Below, one piece after another: positions 35,015 to 45,077 of a stretch of 64,000 nucleotides of DNA (within the stretch, counting starts at the first letter, position 1; every line of letters starts with the position of its first letter). The notes beneath the pieces were generated by a model. That model was not told where the DNA came from. It searched no databases and saw only the letters and a program-made list of their open reading frames with translations. Made by a program: the position numbers and the translations under genes. The DNA comes from Blautia sp. MSJ-19 (GTDB lineage Bacteria > Bacillota > Clostridia > Lachnospirales > Lachnospiraceae): contig NZ_JAHLQA010000015.1 of NCBI RefSeq assembly GCF_018918125.1, positions 51,186-115,185 on the forward strand. The letters are read 5' to 3'.

Positions 35015-35488
35015 TCACTTTTCTTCGTAGATCTTTATCCAAGCGGTCCATGTTCCTGCATTATTTCCGGTTCTCACTGCTATATTCGAATTCTGGTATC
35101 CCAGTGCAATCTGGAATATTGCATTCGTGGATGACTCTTTAACGTTCAGGACGAAGCATCCGAATCCTGGACTATTGGTGCAGGCTTTCCCGTAGATCTT
35201 GTCCTGGAGTCCTGACGCTGTCGCAGTATTCAGGTTTTCGCTGGTAACTACTGTACCTTTGGATAAAAACGGATATCTGGCTGCATTCAGTCCGTTAATC
35301 GCTCCAACGATCGTTTTATTGTCAGTTTCCAGTTTACCGATCACCGCATTTGTCAGTTTGTCGATGATCCAGTTCCACAATCCAGTAAACGTCACTCTCT
35401 TATTCGCCTTTCCAGTCGCATCATAGATCATAATGTCATCTGTATCTGCAGGAGCTGCCTTGGTAGTATAATCTGACCACTTTCCCAT
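35015..35488 (-). CDS. Tail fibre / receptor-binding type protein
   Basis: 157 residues. The N terminus (WSDYTTKAAPADTDDIMIYDATGKANKRVTFTGLWNWI) is a recurring phage tail-fibre start, and the C terminus (GCFVLNVKESSTNAIFQIALGYQNSNIAVRTGNNAGTWTAWIKI) resembles pyocin-knob type fibre tips. Probably part of host recognition. Start at 35488 by AGAGG spacing. Confidence 0.7.
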   Translation of the reverse strand: MGKWSDYTTKAAPADTDDIMIYDATGKANKRVTFTGLWNWIIDKLTNAVIGKLETDNKTIVGAINGLNAARYPFLSKGTVVTSENLNTATASGLQDKIYGKACTNSPGFGCFVLNVKESSTNAIFQIALGYQNSNIAVRTGNNAGTWTAWIKIYEEK

Positions 35489-35502
35489 TTTTTTCATCCT
35501 CT

Positions 35503-35745
35503 CTATAATTCAAGCTCTATTGTCTCGCCGGTGGTATCCCTGATCGGATTGCCGGCAGTATCTTTCATCAATTTCAGCGTCTCATCGACTGACACATATA
35601 TCGTCTTTCCATCTGTGTCACATATCAGATTCCCCGAGATATCCGTAAAAACAGAAAAGACATCATCGACATCCACAGATATCTTATATGTCTTTCCTGC
35701 GTCTACTGGATTCGGTGATATGCTTGCTCCAAAAAACTGAATCAT
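35503..35745 (-). CDS. Small virion-associated protein with NPVDAG module
   Basis: 80 residues, MIQFFGASISPNPVDAGKTYKISVDVDDVFSVFTDISGN... The segment SPNPVDAGKTYKISVDV nearly repeats the C-terminal end of the Ig-like protein encoded three genes upstream (NPNPVDAGRTFVISVEV). It also holds two copies of a D-x-x-G-N/K-x-I element. Likely a tail-tip decoration module; function unknown. Confidence 0.65.
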   Translation of the reverse strand: MIQFFGASISPNPVDAGKTYKISVDVDDVFSVFTDISGNLICDTDGKTIYVSVDETLKLMKDTAGNPIRDTTGETIELEL

Positions 35746-35749
35746 GCAA

Positions 35750-36052
35750 TCACCCCGCCTTTATCTTAATATTATCCACCCATGTTTCTCCTGCTATCTC
35801 GTAAATATACTTGAATCGATATGTGCCTTCTTTTTTCGGCTGTATATAGGCAGAGATTTCATGAGCCTTAATGTTGCAGTCTCCAGAAGCTTCCAGGACA
35901 TCCCCGTCATCACCTTTGTAATACAGCTCCCATCTGGCACTGTCGATTACGAAGGGCAGTTCTGTGTCGCATTTTGGTTTGACCTCCGCTCTCAGATATC
36001 TCGCCTCCGGCAGATCATACTGTACCGGTTGTCCCACATATGATACGCTCAA
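35750..36052 (-). CDS. Hypothetical phage tail-region protein
   Basis: 100 residues, beta-rich (ARWELYYKGDDGDVLEASGDCNIKAHEISAYIQPKKEGTYRFKYIYEIAGETWVDNIKIK), suggesting a single Ig/carbohydrate-binding-like sandwich. Starts with TTG at 36052, 8 bp after GGGGG, and overlaps its upstream neighbour by 38 bp. Confidence 0.65.
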   Translation of the reverse strand: MSVSYVGQPVQYDLPEARYLRAEVKPKCDTELPFVIDSARWELYYKGDDGDVLEASGDCNIKAHEISAYIQPKKEGTYRFKYIYEIAGETWVDNIKIKAG

Positions 36053-36359
36053 CCTGATAGCCCCCTTCCTGTATTTCTATCGTCTTGTTGCATTCCCGGA
36101 CTTCTACGTAGTATTTCTTCTCATCCACGCTGACCTGTTTCTCGTCATCCAGCACAATACAAGCCTGCAGCTCGTGTCCAGAAATAACAAATAACATCGT
36201 GCAGAGATGAGACGTATTACCCGCCTCATCCTCTGCAAAGATCTCTGCTGTATACTTTCCGTCATCCTCCCACGGTACGGCAATCTCCCATGTTGCGTTG
36301 CTGGCACGGGAGAAGATCACATCCGTGCCGTTTGCCTTTCCGTATACCCGCTCAACCAT
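36015..36359 (-). CDS. Ig-like phage tail-region protein
   Basis: 114 residues; the N-terminal half (SNATWEIAVPWEDDGKYTAEIFAEDEAGNTSHLCTMLFVIS) has the pattern of bacterial Ig-like repeats (GxYxxxxxAxDxAGN). The rest is unassigned. Lies between the multi-Ig protein and the small tail genes. Confidence 0.65.
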   Translation of the reverse strand: MVERVYGKANGTDVIFSRASNATWEIAVPWEDDGKYTAEIFAEDEAGNTSHLCTMLFVISGHELQACIVLDDEKQVSVDEKKYYVEVRECNKTIEIQEGGYQVERIICGTTGTV

Positions 36360-36360
36360 A

Positions 36361-37272
36361 TCAGTCTGTGACTTCTACGCTGATAACGAATGTCCTTCCT
36401 GCGTCTACCGGGTTCGGATTGAGGGTAACGCTCTTGATCGTTGGTGCAGTCGTATCCAGTTTGACGGTTCTGACAACAGTTGTGGTCTTGCCAGCAGAGT
36501 CGGTAGCCACAACAGTGATTGTATTGGTACCTGTCACCAGGGTAAGAGCCTTGGAGAAGCTGCCATCAGTTCCGACTTCAACGCTCTCTGCTGCACCGAC
36601 ATTGTGTTTGATAGTAACCTTAACCGGACTGGATGTAGCATCGTTGGTCGTACCTTTGACGGTGCATGCTGCCTGATTAGTTACAAGTCCATTTGACGGT
36701 GTCATAATGCTCAGGGTCGGCGGAACAGTATCTACCTTAAAGGTAACTGATGCCTGGGTAGCAGCATTTCCATCATTATCAGACACATCGATCTTGACTG
36801 TATGTGATCCATCAGACAATGCCGAAGTTGGTGTATATGTGCATTCGTATCCACTTGTAGTTGCCTTCTTGGTAATAGCATCACCAGTAATCTTGGAGCC
36901 AGAATCGATCGTAATTCCAATAGTTGCAGTATTAACTCCTGAGTCATCATCTTTAACAGTAAACGTAATCGTAGGCTTGCTATTAGTAATATAGCTTCCT
37001 GCAGTCGGTGATGTAATCTCAATCTTTGGAGCAGTTTTTTCTTTTACTTTTAACTGCAATGACGTTCCGAGTGTGGAATCAGTTGCATCTTTTGTCGTTA
37101 CATTCCCTGCATCATCAGTTGCCTTGACCGTCACTGGATAATAGTGCCCGCTCAGGTTGTAACTGGATCTTATCGGTGCCGTGATTGTTGCTTCGTATTT
37201 TCCTGTACTGCTGTTTAATGTAAGTGTATAGGTCTGGCCATTTACAACGGCCTGTACTGTTTTTACTGCCAT
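36361..37272 (-). CDS. Phage tail protein with several Ig-like repeats
   Basis: 303 residues with about three tandem Ig-like domains, each around 85-90 residues (YPVTVKATDDAGNVTT; PKIEITSPTAGSYITNSKPTITFTVKDDDSGV; PTLSIMTPSNGLVTNQAACTVKGTTNDATSS), ending with NPNPVDAGRTFVISVEVTD. Ig-like domains on phage tails commonly bind cell-surface or mucosal glycans weakly. Start at 37272 (AGAAAGGA); the upstream frame is not used. Confidence 0.8.
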   Translation of the reverse strand: MAVKTVQAVVNGQTYTLTLNSSTGKYEATITAPIRSSYNLSGHYYPVTVKATDDAGNVTTKDATDSTLGTSLQLKVKEKTAPKIEITSPTAGSYITNSKPTITFTVKDDDSGVNTATIGITIDSGSKITGDAITKKATTSGYECTYTPTSALSDGSHTVKIDVSDNDGNAATQASVTFKVDTVPPTLSIMTPSNGLVTNQAACTVKGTTNDATSSPVKVTIKHNVGAAESVEVGTDGSFSKALTLVTGTNTITVVATDSAGKTTTVVRTVKLDTTAPTIKSVTLNPNPVDAGRTFVISVEVTD

Positions 37273-37350
37273 TTTTTCTTCCTTTCTGCAATAATTAGTC
37301 AATAAGTATCCTTCCCTCTCTATGGTGGAAGTCCGAACCATCTTTTCATG

Positions 37351-40300
37351 TCATTCTCCTTTCAATGTCCGAATGCTGCGTTTCAGTTTCTCGATTTCCC
37401 GTTTCTGCTGCTTAAGCATCGCAAACATAGCCGGGATCATAATACGTTCATTCCAGTTCTCTGCTTTTCCGTCTATGTGATCGACCGCCAACGGAAAATA
37501 TTTGTCTACATCTTCCGCACGGAACATCGGGAAATAAACTCCTGCACGTTCATCGTGTTCTTCAAGGTATCCGTCTCTGTACCTTGCCATTATTGGTTCA
37601 ATGTTGTACAGATTCTCGATAAATTCTTCTGATAACGAAGCTCCAAGAATCTTGTATCTTTCGGACGAAGAACCATATGCCCGAAGCCTGTAATCAGTGT
37701 TTGAAATCCAGGCATTCCATCCGGCTGTCGTAAACCCAAATCCTTGAACCCTAAAACTTTGTTTGAACAATGGCTCATTTTCTTCATCATCAAAAGTACA
37801 CGGCCCCGATACCTTCATATTAGCGATCTCCAAATCGCATTTTTTAGCAGTCAAGCTTTCTGTTGCTGTCAAATCTTTGAATTCACCTGTGCCAGCCGAC
37901 ACTTCCGAAGCTTCTACAATCAGCTCTCCGTTGTCCCAACTGATTCCCCAATCAGTGGCAGCGACTTCAATATCCAGATTACTTCCAAAATATTTCGTGA
38001 AATCAACAGGTAATATTCCATCGCTTGAAAACTGGACTCCTGTGTATTTCATGTACTCTGAATTTTCTTCATAATTTGTAAAAACAGTATATCCGGAGTA
38101 ATCAATAAGGCCTTTGACTATGCCCTTGTCATCCTGTATTTTGAGGTATCCGTTTCCGTTTTTCTTTCCACCCAATGTTGCACAATTTCCCAGCAATGCA
38201 TCCAGGCTGATGTACAGATGACCTTTTAGGTAATAAAGCCCTTTCCATTCGCCGTCATTGGACAATATCTCAACAATCTGTTCCTGTGTTAATGCTGCAA
38301 CATCAAGAGCAACTGAATAAGTCTGCATATCAGCGATGCTTGTTTTGGATTCGTCAAGATAACAAGTCACTCTGATTACTCCACGAGAACCAATCATCTG
38401 AAGGGAAGAAGTTATTGAGCATGTGCTTGTAGCTTTTGTCTGATTAAGCGTAATCGTTGTCCAGGTTTCTCCCGAATCAGAGCTTCTTTCCGCTTTCCAC
38501 CATCCCGCAAACTCTTTTTCCGGTCCCTGTCCATCGCGATAATATGCATTGACACTAAGTTTATTTGGACTGACTTTTTTGTTCTGACCCATCAACAATA
38601 TTTCTGCGTTGGCTCTAAGATAATATGTTCTTCCCGGAACACCATCTTCTCCTCGCATTCTTGCCCATGTATATTTTCCAGGATCGGAGCTGTCCGGTTT
38701 TTCGAAATCGGTATAATGGCCAATATATATTCTATCAGAGTTGGTTGTCGAAAAATCTTTTATACCATCAGGACTATTTGCGTAAGCGGTATGGATGTAA
38801 GAGGTTTCTCCATTCTCCCCTGGAATGCCAATGCCATCAGCTCCATCTTCTCCTCGGAAGCGACTCCATATATAATCTTTTGGATTATCAGACGGTGTTT
38901 CCGTAGTTTTATTGTCTGCGATTCCAACATATACCGCTTCTGCGTATGCATATATTTTTTGTCCTGCCGCATCAAGCAATGGGGTGTCCGCCGTATCCAA
39001 TAGAACCGTATACTCAGGACTATCTGTCATGTCCATTCCGTCTGGTCTTAATGCATATTTTCTCCATGTATAGAGCTGTTTCCCGTTTTCACCGATTTTT
39101 CCAACCGAATAAGATATCACAGGATCGCCTTTGCTGTATGTGGTTGTAACTCTGGTCCAGATATACTGGCCTGGCTTGCTTTCCGGAGGATTCTTGCTCC
39201 ATTCTCCCGTTGGTGGAGTTGTGCCATTGTCTGATGCCTGATATGCCACTTCTGTTCCGGTCACACCATTTCCCTCGGCTCCATTTTTGCCGATATGAGA
39301 GACCGAATATCCAGTTGTGCTTGTTCCGTCTGTATATTCAGTAACGGTCTTTGTCCATAGATATTTTCCTTCAGGTACAGTCGGGATTGTATCTGACCAT
39401 GCACCAGTCGGAGCAGTTGTGCCCGATTCGGACACCTGATATTGACTTTTTGGAGTGCCTTTGATTCCTTTTCCAGCGGAGCCCGGTTTGCCTGATCGTT
39501 GCTTCGAGATGGTAAATCTCTTCGTAATGGATAGATTGCTCAAATACGTTGCCTTGATATCCACCCAGCCATCATCGGCAGTTAATCCTTTGACTGTGTA
39601 TGTATGAGTTGCTTCATTCCAGGAGCCAGAAATGCTTTCGGATACTGTGACCGTAAAGCTACAATCTCCGGTAATGTCCTGCGTGCCATACATTACGGTC
39701 GCTCTTGTAGATACTGACGGGAATACCGGAATATTGCCGTCTGAATCAGATGTGATCGTCTGCATGTCATTCGACAGCTGCAGGGTCATATTCCTGGCAG
39801 ATGCGATATTCTCGTCCATGGATTGCAGTTTTTTTGACAGTGACATTCCACCTATGGTCAGCGTATCAGGATCCATGTACACGGACTTTTTATCCATGTC
39901 CACCTCAAAAATAAGTTTTCCATTGGAATCCTTTACTGCCAACGCTCCAGCATTGATCCATTTTGCATTGATACCAATCACATTCAGTATTGTAGCGATC
40001 ATGGTACCGTCAACTAGCCATCCGGAATTCCAGGTCTTCCCACCGTCCGTCGACATTCCCCAGCCTGCAGCACTGAATTTCACAACAATCGTAGCATCGG
40101 ATAATTCCGGTTTGTCGCAAAAATAAAGAATGGTGCTTCCATCTCCCATTGTTTCATGAATCGGAAAAAGACCATTCTTTGTTTTCATTGCATCCTGCAA
40201 ATTGCCAAATGCAGTGTCCCACTCTGTTTTCTGTCTCTTCATGTTTGCACGTAATTCTTTGTAGACCTGAGTAGCCTGACTGTATCTCGTGCTCGAAAGA

Positions 40301-41496
40301 CGCGTAGGTGCTTCAGCTCCAGATATCAGATTCTGCGATGTATGAGCTGTATATTCCACATTTGTGAAGATTGTTTTGTGGTACCGTTTTTTTGCATCGA
40401 TCACGAGCCCAATATCGCCTGCTTCCCTTGCAGGATCTGCAGGTGTGCTGACCGACATCGGCCGAAACTGTACTCCATTTAAGCGTTCGCCTAAATATGC
40501 AGCCACGGTTGCGCCGCTGCTTTTTTGGATCAGCTTATTCCCAGAAATTTCCAAAACATAACCGTCTGCACCTGACTGATAGGTTATCTCCTCTGTGCCT
40601 TCTTCCCCTTCCTCCATCACACGAATTCCGGTAATTACTACATCATCTGTCTGGATCGTTGATCCTGATAAAAGATCATCTATTTTCAGTATCTTCTCTG
40701 TTGCATCGACATCTACAGTATTTGAGTTGCCATTTTTTAGCACTTTTCCCGCATCTATACGGATTTCCTGTCCATTCATATCCAATATCGCATTTCCATC
40801 AATATCGGTCCAGATCGTATTTTCTTTTCGGATCCAGGTTGATTCCAGAAGTTCTGTGTCGTACCACTGTGCAGATAATTTTCCAAATCTGTTGATCCTA
40901 AAAAATTTGCAGGCAATCTGCCCTGCCCACTGTAACACCTGCCGAAATGTCAGTGCAGAATCATCCGGCCGGTTCTGTACAACAAAATTATCGTTGTCGA
41001 AAGCTGCTGTATCTGATGCCAGGGTAACTCCACAGCAACTGCAGGCATCCCTTACTATGGCTCCAAGAGTTGCCGGATATACAAGCTCACTAAGCGAATA
41101 CGGCCGGTCAAACTTAGTCATATCATCAAAAGCCTTTACAGATACCGAATTTCCCGACTCTTCCCCCGGTTCCGCTGTGAATTTACCTTTATCCAGCCAC
41201 TCAACAGACCCATTCAATAATTCCAAACCTACTTGTGCAGTTATTACGGCACCGTTGAAGTCATGCTCATCAAATCTTCCATCAATATTGTTTAGCTTCA
41301 GCGTTAACTGCTGCGCTATCGCCGCGCCAAGGTCGAAGCTGCTTGTGTTTGAGGTGCCTTCGGATATCTGAAATGTATAGATATCCAGGTCTTCCACGGT
41401 GTCGTTGCTTCCGTCCGGGAAATTAATGATCACTTTGTGGTGAAATATTCCTTTTTCTTTTAAAGCTTCTTTATAAGCTGCAGTTGTCTTTATCAT
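37351..41496 (-). CDS. Large tail-tip / host-specificity protein
   Basis: 1381 residues, the largest gene here. N-terminal region (to about 430) resembles tail-hub/Tal proteins (VEDLDIYTFQISEGTSNTSSFDLGAAIAQQLTLKLNN). The middle contains a run of three similar modules (GTPKSQYQVSESGTTAPTGAWSDTIPTVPEGKYLWTK; then two variants), with collagen-like GxxGxxG stretches. The C-terminal 85 residues (YNIEPIMARYRDGYLEEHDERAG... MIPAMFAMLKQQKREIEKLKRSI) look like an S74-type intramolecular chaperone with its terminal helix. Confidence 0.85.
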   Translation of the reverse strand: MIKTTAAYKEALKEKGIFHHKVIINFPDGSNDTVEDLDIYTFQISEGTSNTSSFDLGAAIAQQLTLKLNNIDGRFDEHDFNGAVITAQVGLELLNGSVEWLDKGKFTAEPGEESGNSVSVKAFDDMTKFDRPYSLSELVYPATLGAIVRDACSCCGVTLASDTAAFDNDNFVVQNRPDDSALTFRQVLQWAGQIACKFFRINRFGKLSAQWYDTELLESTWIRKENTIWTDIDGNAILDMNGQEIRIDAGKVLKNGNSNTVDVDATEKILKIDDLLSGSTIQTDDVVITGIRVMEEGEEGTEEITYQSGADGYVLEISGNKLIQKSSGATVAAYLGERLNGVQFRPMSVSTPADPAREAGDIGLVIDAKKRYHKTIFTNVEYTAHTSQNLISGAEAPTRLSSTRYSQATQVYKELRANMKRQKTEWDTAFGNLQDAMKTKNGLFPIHETMGDGSTILYFCDKPELSDATIVVKFSAAGWGMSTDGGKTWNSGWLVDGTMIATILNVIGINAKWINAGALAVKDSNGKLIFEVDMDKKSVYMDPDTLTIGGMSLSKKLQSMDENIASARNMTLQLSNDMQTITSDSDGNIPVFPSVSTRATVMYGTQDITGDCSFTVTVSESISGSWNEATHTYTVKGLTADDGWVDIKATYLSNLSITKRFTISKQRSGKPGSAGKGIKGTPKSQYQVSESGTTAPTGAWSDTIPTVPEGKYLWTKTVTEYTDGTSTTGYSVSHIGKNGAEGNGVTGTEVAYQASDNGTTPPTGEWSKNPPESKPGQYIWTRVTTTYSKGDPVISYSVGKIGENGKQLYTWRKYALRPDGMDMTDSPEYTVLLDTADTPLLDAAGQKIYAYAEAVYVGIADNKTTETPSDNPKDYIWSRFRGEDGADGIGIPGENGETSYIHTAYANSPDGIKDFSTTNSDRIYIGHYTDFEKPDSSDPGKYTWARMRGEDGVPGRTYYLRANAEILLMGQNKKVSPNKLSVNAYYRDGQGPEKEFAGWWKAERSSDSGETWTTITLNQTKATSTCSITSSLQMIGSRGVIRVTCYLDESKTSIADMQTYSVALDVAALTQEQIVEILSNDGEWKGLYYLKGHLYISLDALLGNCATLGGKKNGNGYLKIQDDKGIVKGLIDYSGYTVFTNYEENSEYMKYTGVQFSSDGILPVDFTKYFGSNLDIEVAATDWGISWDNGELIVEASEVSAGTGEFKDLTATESLTAKKCDLEIANMKVSGPCTFDDEENEPLFKQSFRVQGFGFTTAGWNAWISNTDYRLRAYGSSSERYKILGASLSEEFIENLYNIEPIMARYRDGYLEEHDERAGVYFPMFRAEDVDKYFPLAVDHIDGKAENWNERIMIPAMFAMLKQQKREIEKLKRSIRTLKGE

Positions 41497-41500
41497 CCTG

Positions 41501-41860
41501 TCACCTCTGTATAATGTCTACGGAGACAGATCTGTACCAATACAGCCCGTCCCCGATATCTCCCAGATGCTCTTTGCTTAGCGTTCCTCGGTAGCTTTGT
41601 ATCGTGATATCAATTCCATCATCACAAAATGAAAGCGGAAAGAATCCCGGGATCAGCGTATTCTTGATCATTTTCACTTGTGCTTCTGTCAGGAATTCCC
41701 ATTTAATGCTCAGATTTTTCTTCTGCGCAACCACCGCCCCAACCATCAGTCCCGACAGTGTACGGCCGGTATCAGATGTCCATATGATCTCATCATTTAC
41801 GCTCAGGGATGTAGGAGCCGGAAGCGTTGTGCTCCCAGACCATAATATTTTCTTTGCCAT
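41501..41860 (-). CDS. Tail protein (DUF6711-like)
   Basis: 119 residues, MAKKILWSGSTTLPAPTSLSVNDEIIWTSDTGRTLSGLMVGAVVAQKKNLSIKWEFLT. Recognised as a conserved small tail-region protein between tape measure and tail tip, a position often taken by the distal tail protein. GGTG ribosome site. Confidence 0.7.
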   Translation of the reverse strand: MAKKILWSGSTTLPAPTSLSVNDEIIWTSDTGRTLSGLMVGAVVAQKKNLSIKWEFLTEAQVKMIKNTLIPGFFPLSFCDDGIDITIQSYRGTLSKEHLGDIGDGLYWYRSVSVDIIQR

Positions 41861-41861
41861 A

Positions 41862-44800
41862 TCACTTCACCTCCACTGAGTTGTATCTGATATCCATGGC
41901 CGCTTTTGCTTCCTGTGTTGCTTTTGCAATCTGTGTGGAGTCCAGGTAAAATCCCATATCAGTCAGTGCCGCAACGATCCGCATCACGGCACGGTTTATG
42001 ATCGCTTCCAATTCTGCTTTGCTTACACCAGTTCCGCCTGCTGCCAGTGCTGCTTCAATTGCCATCTTTTTCAGTTTATCTTCTGGAGCCACCACTTCGC
42101 CCTGATGCAGGTTATCGCCGATCATAGCCAACTGCGGGGTATTCGGCTTCACATAACCGCCATCCGCCAGATGTGGAATGGTCGGAACCCTAGGAAGGGA
42201 CATTCCATAATGGCCATAATGTCTTGTTCCGGTAATAGGATTCGTAAAATCATAGCTGAAAGAAAATGCACTTTCGATTGCAGACAATCCGGAATTGAGT
42301 TTGTTCATCAGATTGTTGATGATATCAATCACTGCATTTAGCGGGGTCTTTGCCAATGTTACAAGGGAATCGAAAATTCCTCTAAAGATATCTTTGATTC
42401 CTTCCCATGCCTGTTTCCAGTTTCCATGAAATGTACCTTTGATGAAAGTTATGATTCCGTTAAAGACCGTCTTAATATCCCCCCAGATACGTTTCACGGA
42501 TGCCAGAAAAGTGTTCAGGACTGTTCCCAGCATGCCAAAGCTCTGTGACCAGTCCGTCCGGAAGATTCCTTTCACGTAATCAATAAATGGCTGAAGGATA
42601 TATTTCTTCACAAAATCAAAGATTGATGTTGCGATCGTCTTGAATCCCTGCAGAATCTCTTCAATTCCCTGCCAGCACTTGCTGAAATCTCCTGTAAATA
42701 CACCTGTGCAAAAATCAAGGAACCCTCCAAGAATATCTGTGATTCCCTTAATCACATCTCCAGCAACTGCCAGAAGATCTAATAGCAAATCTCCGAGTTC
42801 TGCAATGATCGGTCCGAGGACCGGCATTATGTTGTTGATAATCCATTCGATGCATGGAACTAATGCCGTTTCCCATAATGCTTTTAGATTCTCAAACACT
42901 TTTCCAAGCAGTTCGAGGATTCCGTCCAATGCCGGCTGGACGTGTTCTGCCCATACGGTGCTGAACTTATCAGCCAGATAATCCAGAACAGGGGAAAGAT
43001 ATGTATTGTAAGCATCAAGGAATGTCCCAAGGATATCTGAGATGCCCTGTGTGATGGAATTTACAAAAGGCTTGAAATACTGGTCGTAAACCGAATTGAG
43101 TTTGTCAAATGTATCTGTAACGCTCTGTGAAAGAGTATCAAATGCACTTCTCCACCGACCAAGCATATTCTCCAAAGTTTCGGAGATCTTACTTGTGTTC
43201 TGAACGACCGGGACAGTAATGAGCGATACGCAATCTCTTTTGAACTTAACCGCCAGATCTGCCACTCCAAGAAAGCCATCTGCAAATACCTGGATGATAT
43301 CTGCAGTGATTACCTTGGCATCATCGCCAGAAAAGACATCAAAGATATCCGCCAGAGCAACGCTGAAATCTCCTGAGAGTTTCGCAATCTCACCAGTCGC
43401 GTCAAACAACGAAACAATGCGCTTTTTGATATAACCTTTGCTTTTTGCAAGGTATTTATCAACGCCACCAACAAGATTATCTGCCAGTGTAAGTCCGATT
43501 CTGGCTGTAGAACCGGTAAGCTTGCCAAAAGCAAGAGCAATATTATTTGCGCATCGATTTGCCGCATTTACAACTGCTGTATCTGTGAAGATCTCTTTCA
43601 GATTCTTGCCAATATTCCTTACAGATTTATTGATGGAATCTATCTTTTTCTGAGAATCACCAAAGCCAATCCGAAAGCCTTTCTTGAACAGTTTTGCAAG
43701 TTCCTGACAACGCTTCTGCAGAGCAGATAACTTCTCGTCTGTCTTGTCGAGAACTGTATCGCCATCTGCAAGATTTCCGAAATCAACTGCGCTTCCAAGT
43801 GCTCCGGTGCCTCCTGTCCCGCCTGACGGTGAGGAAGAACTACCAGTGCTTGAATCCGACTGTGAATCCAGTTTATTAATCTTGTCGAATCCCATGAGAG
43901 CTTTCATCTTTTTCGCCGCATTCTGGGCCGCCTGTCCAGCCTTATTCGTGTTGGATGCCAGATTTGAAGCTGAATCAGATGCATTCTCCAGCCCCTCATC
44001 TGCCTCACTTGCTGCCCCGGCAATTGCCGCTACTCCGCCGCTATCTGCTCCACTGGATTTATTCCCGGTAATAAGTTCTGTGAATGCCTTAAATGCATTC
44101 GCCAGCGTAGCAAGTTTTCCAATCGCAATGTTGATCACCTTGATTACCGGGGTAAACAGATTGATCAGTCCCTGACCGATCGTAGCCATTAAAGATTGCG
44201 TCTGCAGACTCAGGATCCTGCACTGGTTGGCCCACGAATCGGAAGTACGGGCAAAATCGCCCTGCGCTGCAGATAACTGATCCTGAACAAATTGATATCG
44301 TAGGGCCACCTTTTCTGCCTCGGTCATCGCCGATGTCGTCTTACCAAAGCCATTCGCCAGAGCATAGGAATCAAGAGCTGTCTGTGTCATTACGACACCG
44401 AGATCTTTTAATGATTCCGTCTCACCGGTGAAGACCGATTTTATTTTGGTGTAGGCCTCATCCTGCGATAAGTTGTAAAAAGATGCTACATCACCCGCCA
44501 GACCAGTCAGGGTCGTTCCCATGTCATAGGCCTGTTTTTCGGAAAAGCCGAAAGCCTTTGCCATGGCTCCGAATGTACCGGTATACTGTTTCGCCATGGT
44601 CTCTGACAGGCCAAAGCTCTGTGCAGCGCTCTTTGCGAATTTATCGACCTCCGAGGTCATATGCGGAAAAGTAACGTCTACAACGTTCTGGACCTCCGCA
44701 AGATCAGAGCCAAGTTCCAGGCACTGCTTACCGAAATCGACCAGCTTTTTAATGCCAAAAGCCGCCGCAATTGTGGCACCTGCTTTTTTTGCCAGACCGG

Positions 44801-44882
44801 TTATTCCGGTCATCTGACTCTCGAATTGATTTTTATTTACAACCAGATCAAGCCCGATCTGTCCAACACTTGTAGCTGACAT
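41862..44882 (-). CDS. Tail tape measure protein
   Basis: 1006 residues, mostly helical. N-terminal domain (GLDLVVNKNQFESQMTGITGLAKKAGATIAAAFGIKKLVDFGKQCLELGSDLAEVQNVVD) is typical of tape measures; long amphipathic and hydrophobic stretches in the middle (ILDYLADKFSTVWAEHVQPALDGILELLGKVFENLKALWE). C terminus has SLPRVPTIPHLADGGYVKPNTPQLAMIGDNLHQGEVVAPEDKL, the usual end of this family. Sets tail length. Start 44882 follows AGGTGG. Confidence 0.93.
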   Translation of the reverse strand: MSATSVGQIGLDLVVNKNQFESQMTGITGLAKKAGATIAAAFGIKKLVDFGKQCLELGSDLAEVQNVVDVTFPHMTSEVDKFAKSAAQSFGLSETMAKQYTGTFGAMAKAFGFSEKQAYDMGTTLTGLAGDVASFYNLSQDEAYTKIKSVFTGETESLKDLGVVMTQTALDSYALANGFGKTTSAMTEAEKVALRYQFVQDQLSAAQGDFARTSDSWANQCRILSLQTQSLMATIGQGLINLFTPVIKVINIAIGKLATLANAFKAFTELITGNKSSGADSGGVAAIAGAASEADEGLENASDSASNLASNTNKAGQAAQNAAKKMKALMGFDKINKLDSQSDSSTGSSSSPSGGTGGTGALGSAVDFGNLADGDTVLDKTDEKLSALQKRCQELAKLFKKGFRIGFGDSQKKIDSINKSVRNIGKNLKEIFTDTAVVNAANRCANNIALAFGKLTGSTARIGLTLADNLVGGVDKYLAKSKGYIKKRIVSLFDATGEIAKLSGDFSVALADIFDVFSGDDAKVITADIIQVFADGFLGVADLAVKFKRDCVSLITVPVVQNTSKISETLENMLGRWRSAFDTLSQSVTDTFDKLNSVYDQYFKPFVNSITQGISDILGTFLDAYNTYLSPVLDYLADKFSTVWAEHVQPALDGILELLGKVFENLKALWETALVPCIEWIINNIMPVLGPIIAELGDLLLDLLAVAGDVIKGITDILGGFLDFCTGVFTGDFSKCWQGIEEILQGFKTIATSIFDFVKKYILQPFIDYVKGIFRTDWSQSFGMLGTVLNTFLASVKRIWGDIKTVFNGIITFIKGTFHGNWKQAWEGIKDIFRGIFDSLVTLAKTPLNAVIDIINNLMNKLNSGLSAIESAFSFSYDFTNPITGTRHYGHYGMSLPRVPTIPHLADGGYVKPNTPQLAMIGDNLHQGEVVAPEDKLKKMAIEAALAAGGTGVSKAELEAIINRAVMRIVAALTDMGFYLDSTQIAKATQEAKAAMDIRYNSVEVK

Positions 44883-44925
44883 ATATACCACCTGCCTCTG
44901 TCACGAGGACATCGGCACAGTGGCA

Positions 44926-45075
44926 CTACTTGTCCTGGTTTATCTTTATTTCAAATTCTTTCTTGCAGTGCCTTGCCTGACACTTAAAAAAGACGCCCCG
45001 GCATCTTGCATCCGGGGCATACTGCACTTTCTGCTCATGTCCGCAAAAAGGGCATTTTACTTTTAATCTTTCAAT
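44926..45075 (-). CDS. Com-like zinc-finger miniprotein with probable AUU start
   Basis: 49 codons: IERLKVKCPFCGHEQKVQYA ... CRGVFFKCQARHCKKEFEIK. The CPFC, CR and CQARHC cysteines match the Mu Com-like zinc-ribbon family found beside tail genes. The frame is closed by TGA just upstream and contains no ATG, GTG or TTG at its head; the ATT at 45075 sits 9 bp after GGAGG, which is embedded in the end of the previous gene. AUU initiation is inferred. Com proteins act on phage mRNA translation in Mu; here untested. Confidence 0.7.
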   Translation of the reverse strand: MERLKVKCPFCGHEQKVQYAPDARCRGVFFKCQARHCKKEFEIKINQDK

Positions 45076-45077
45076 TT

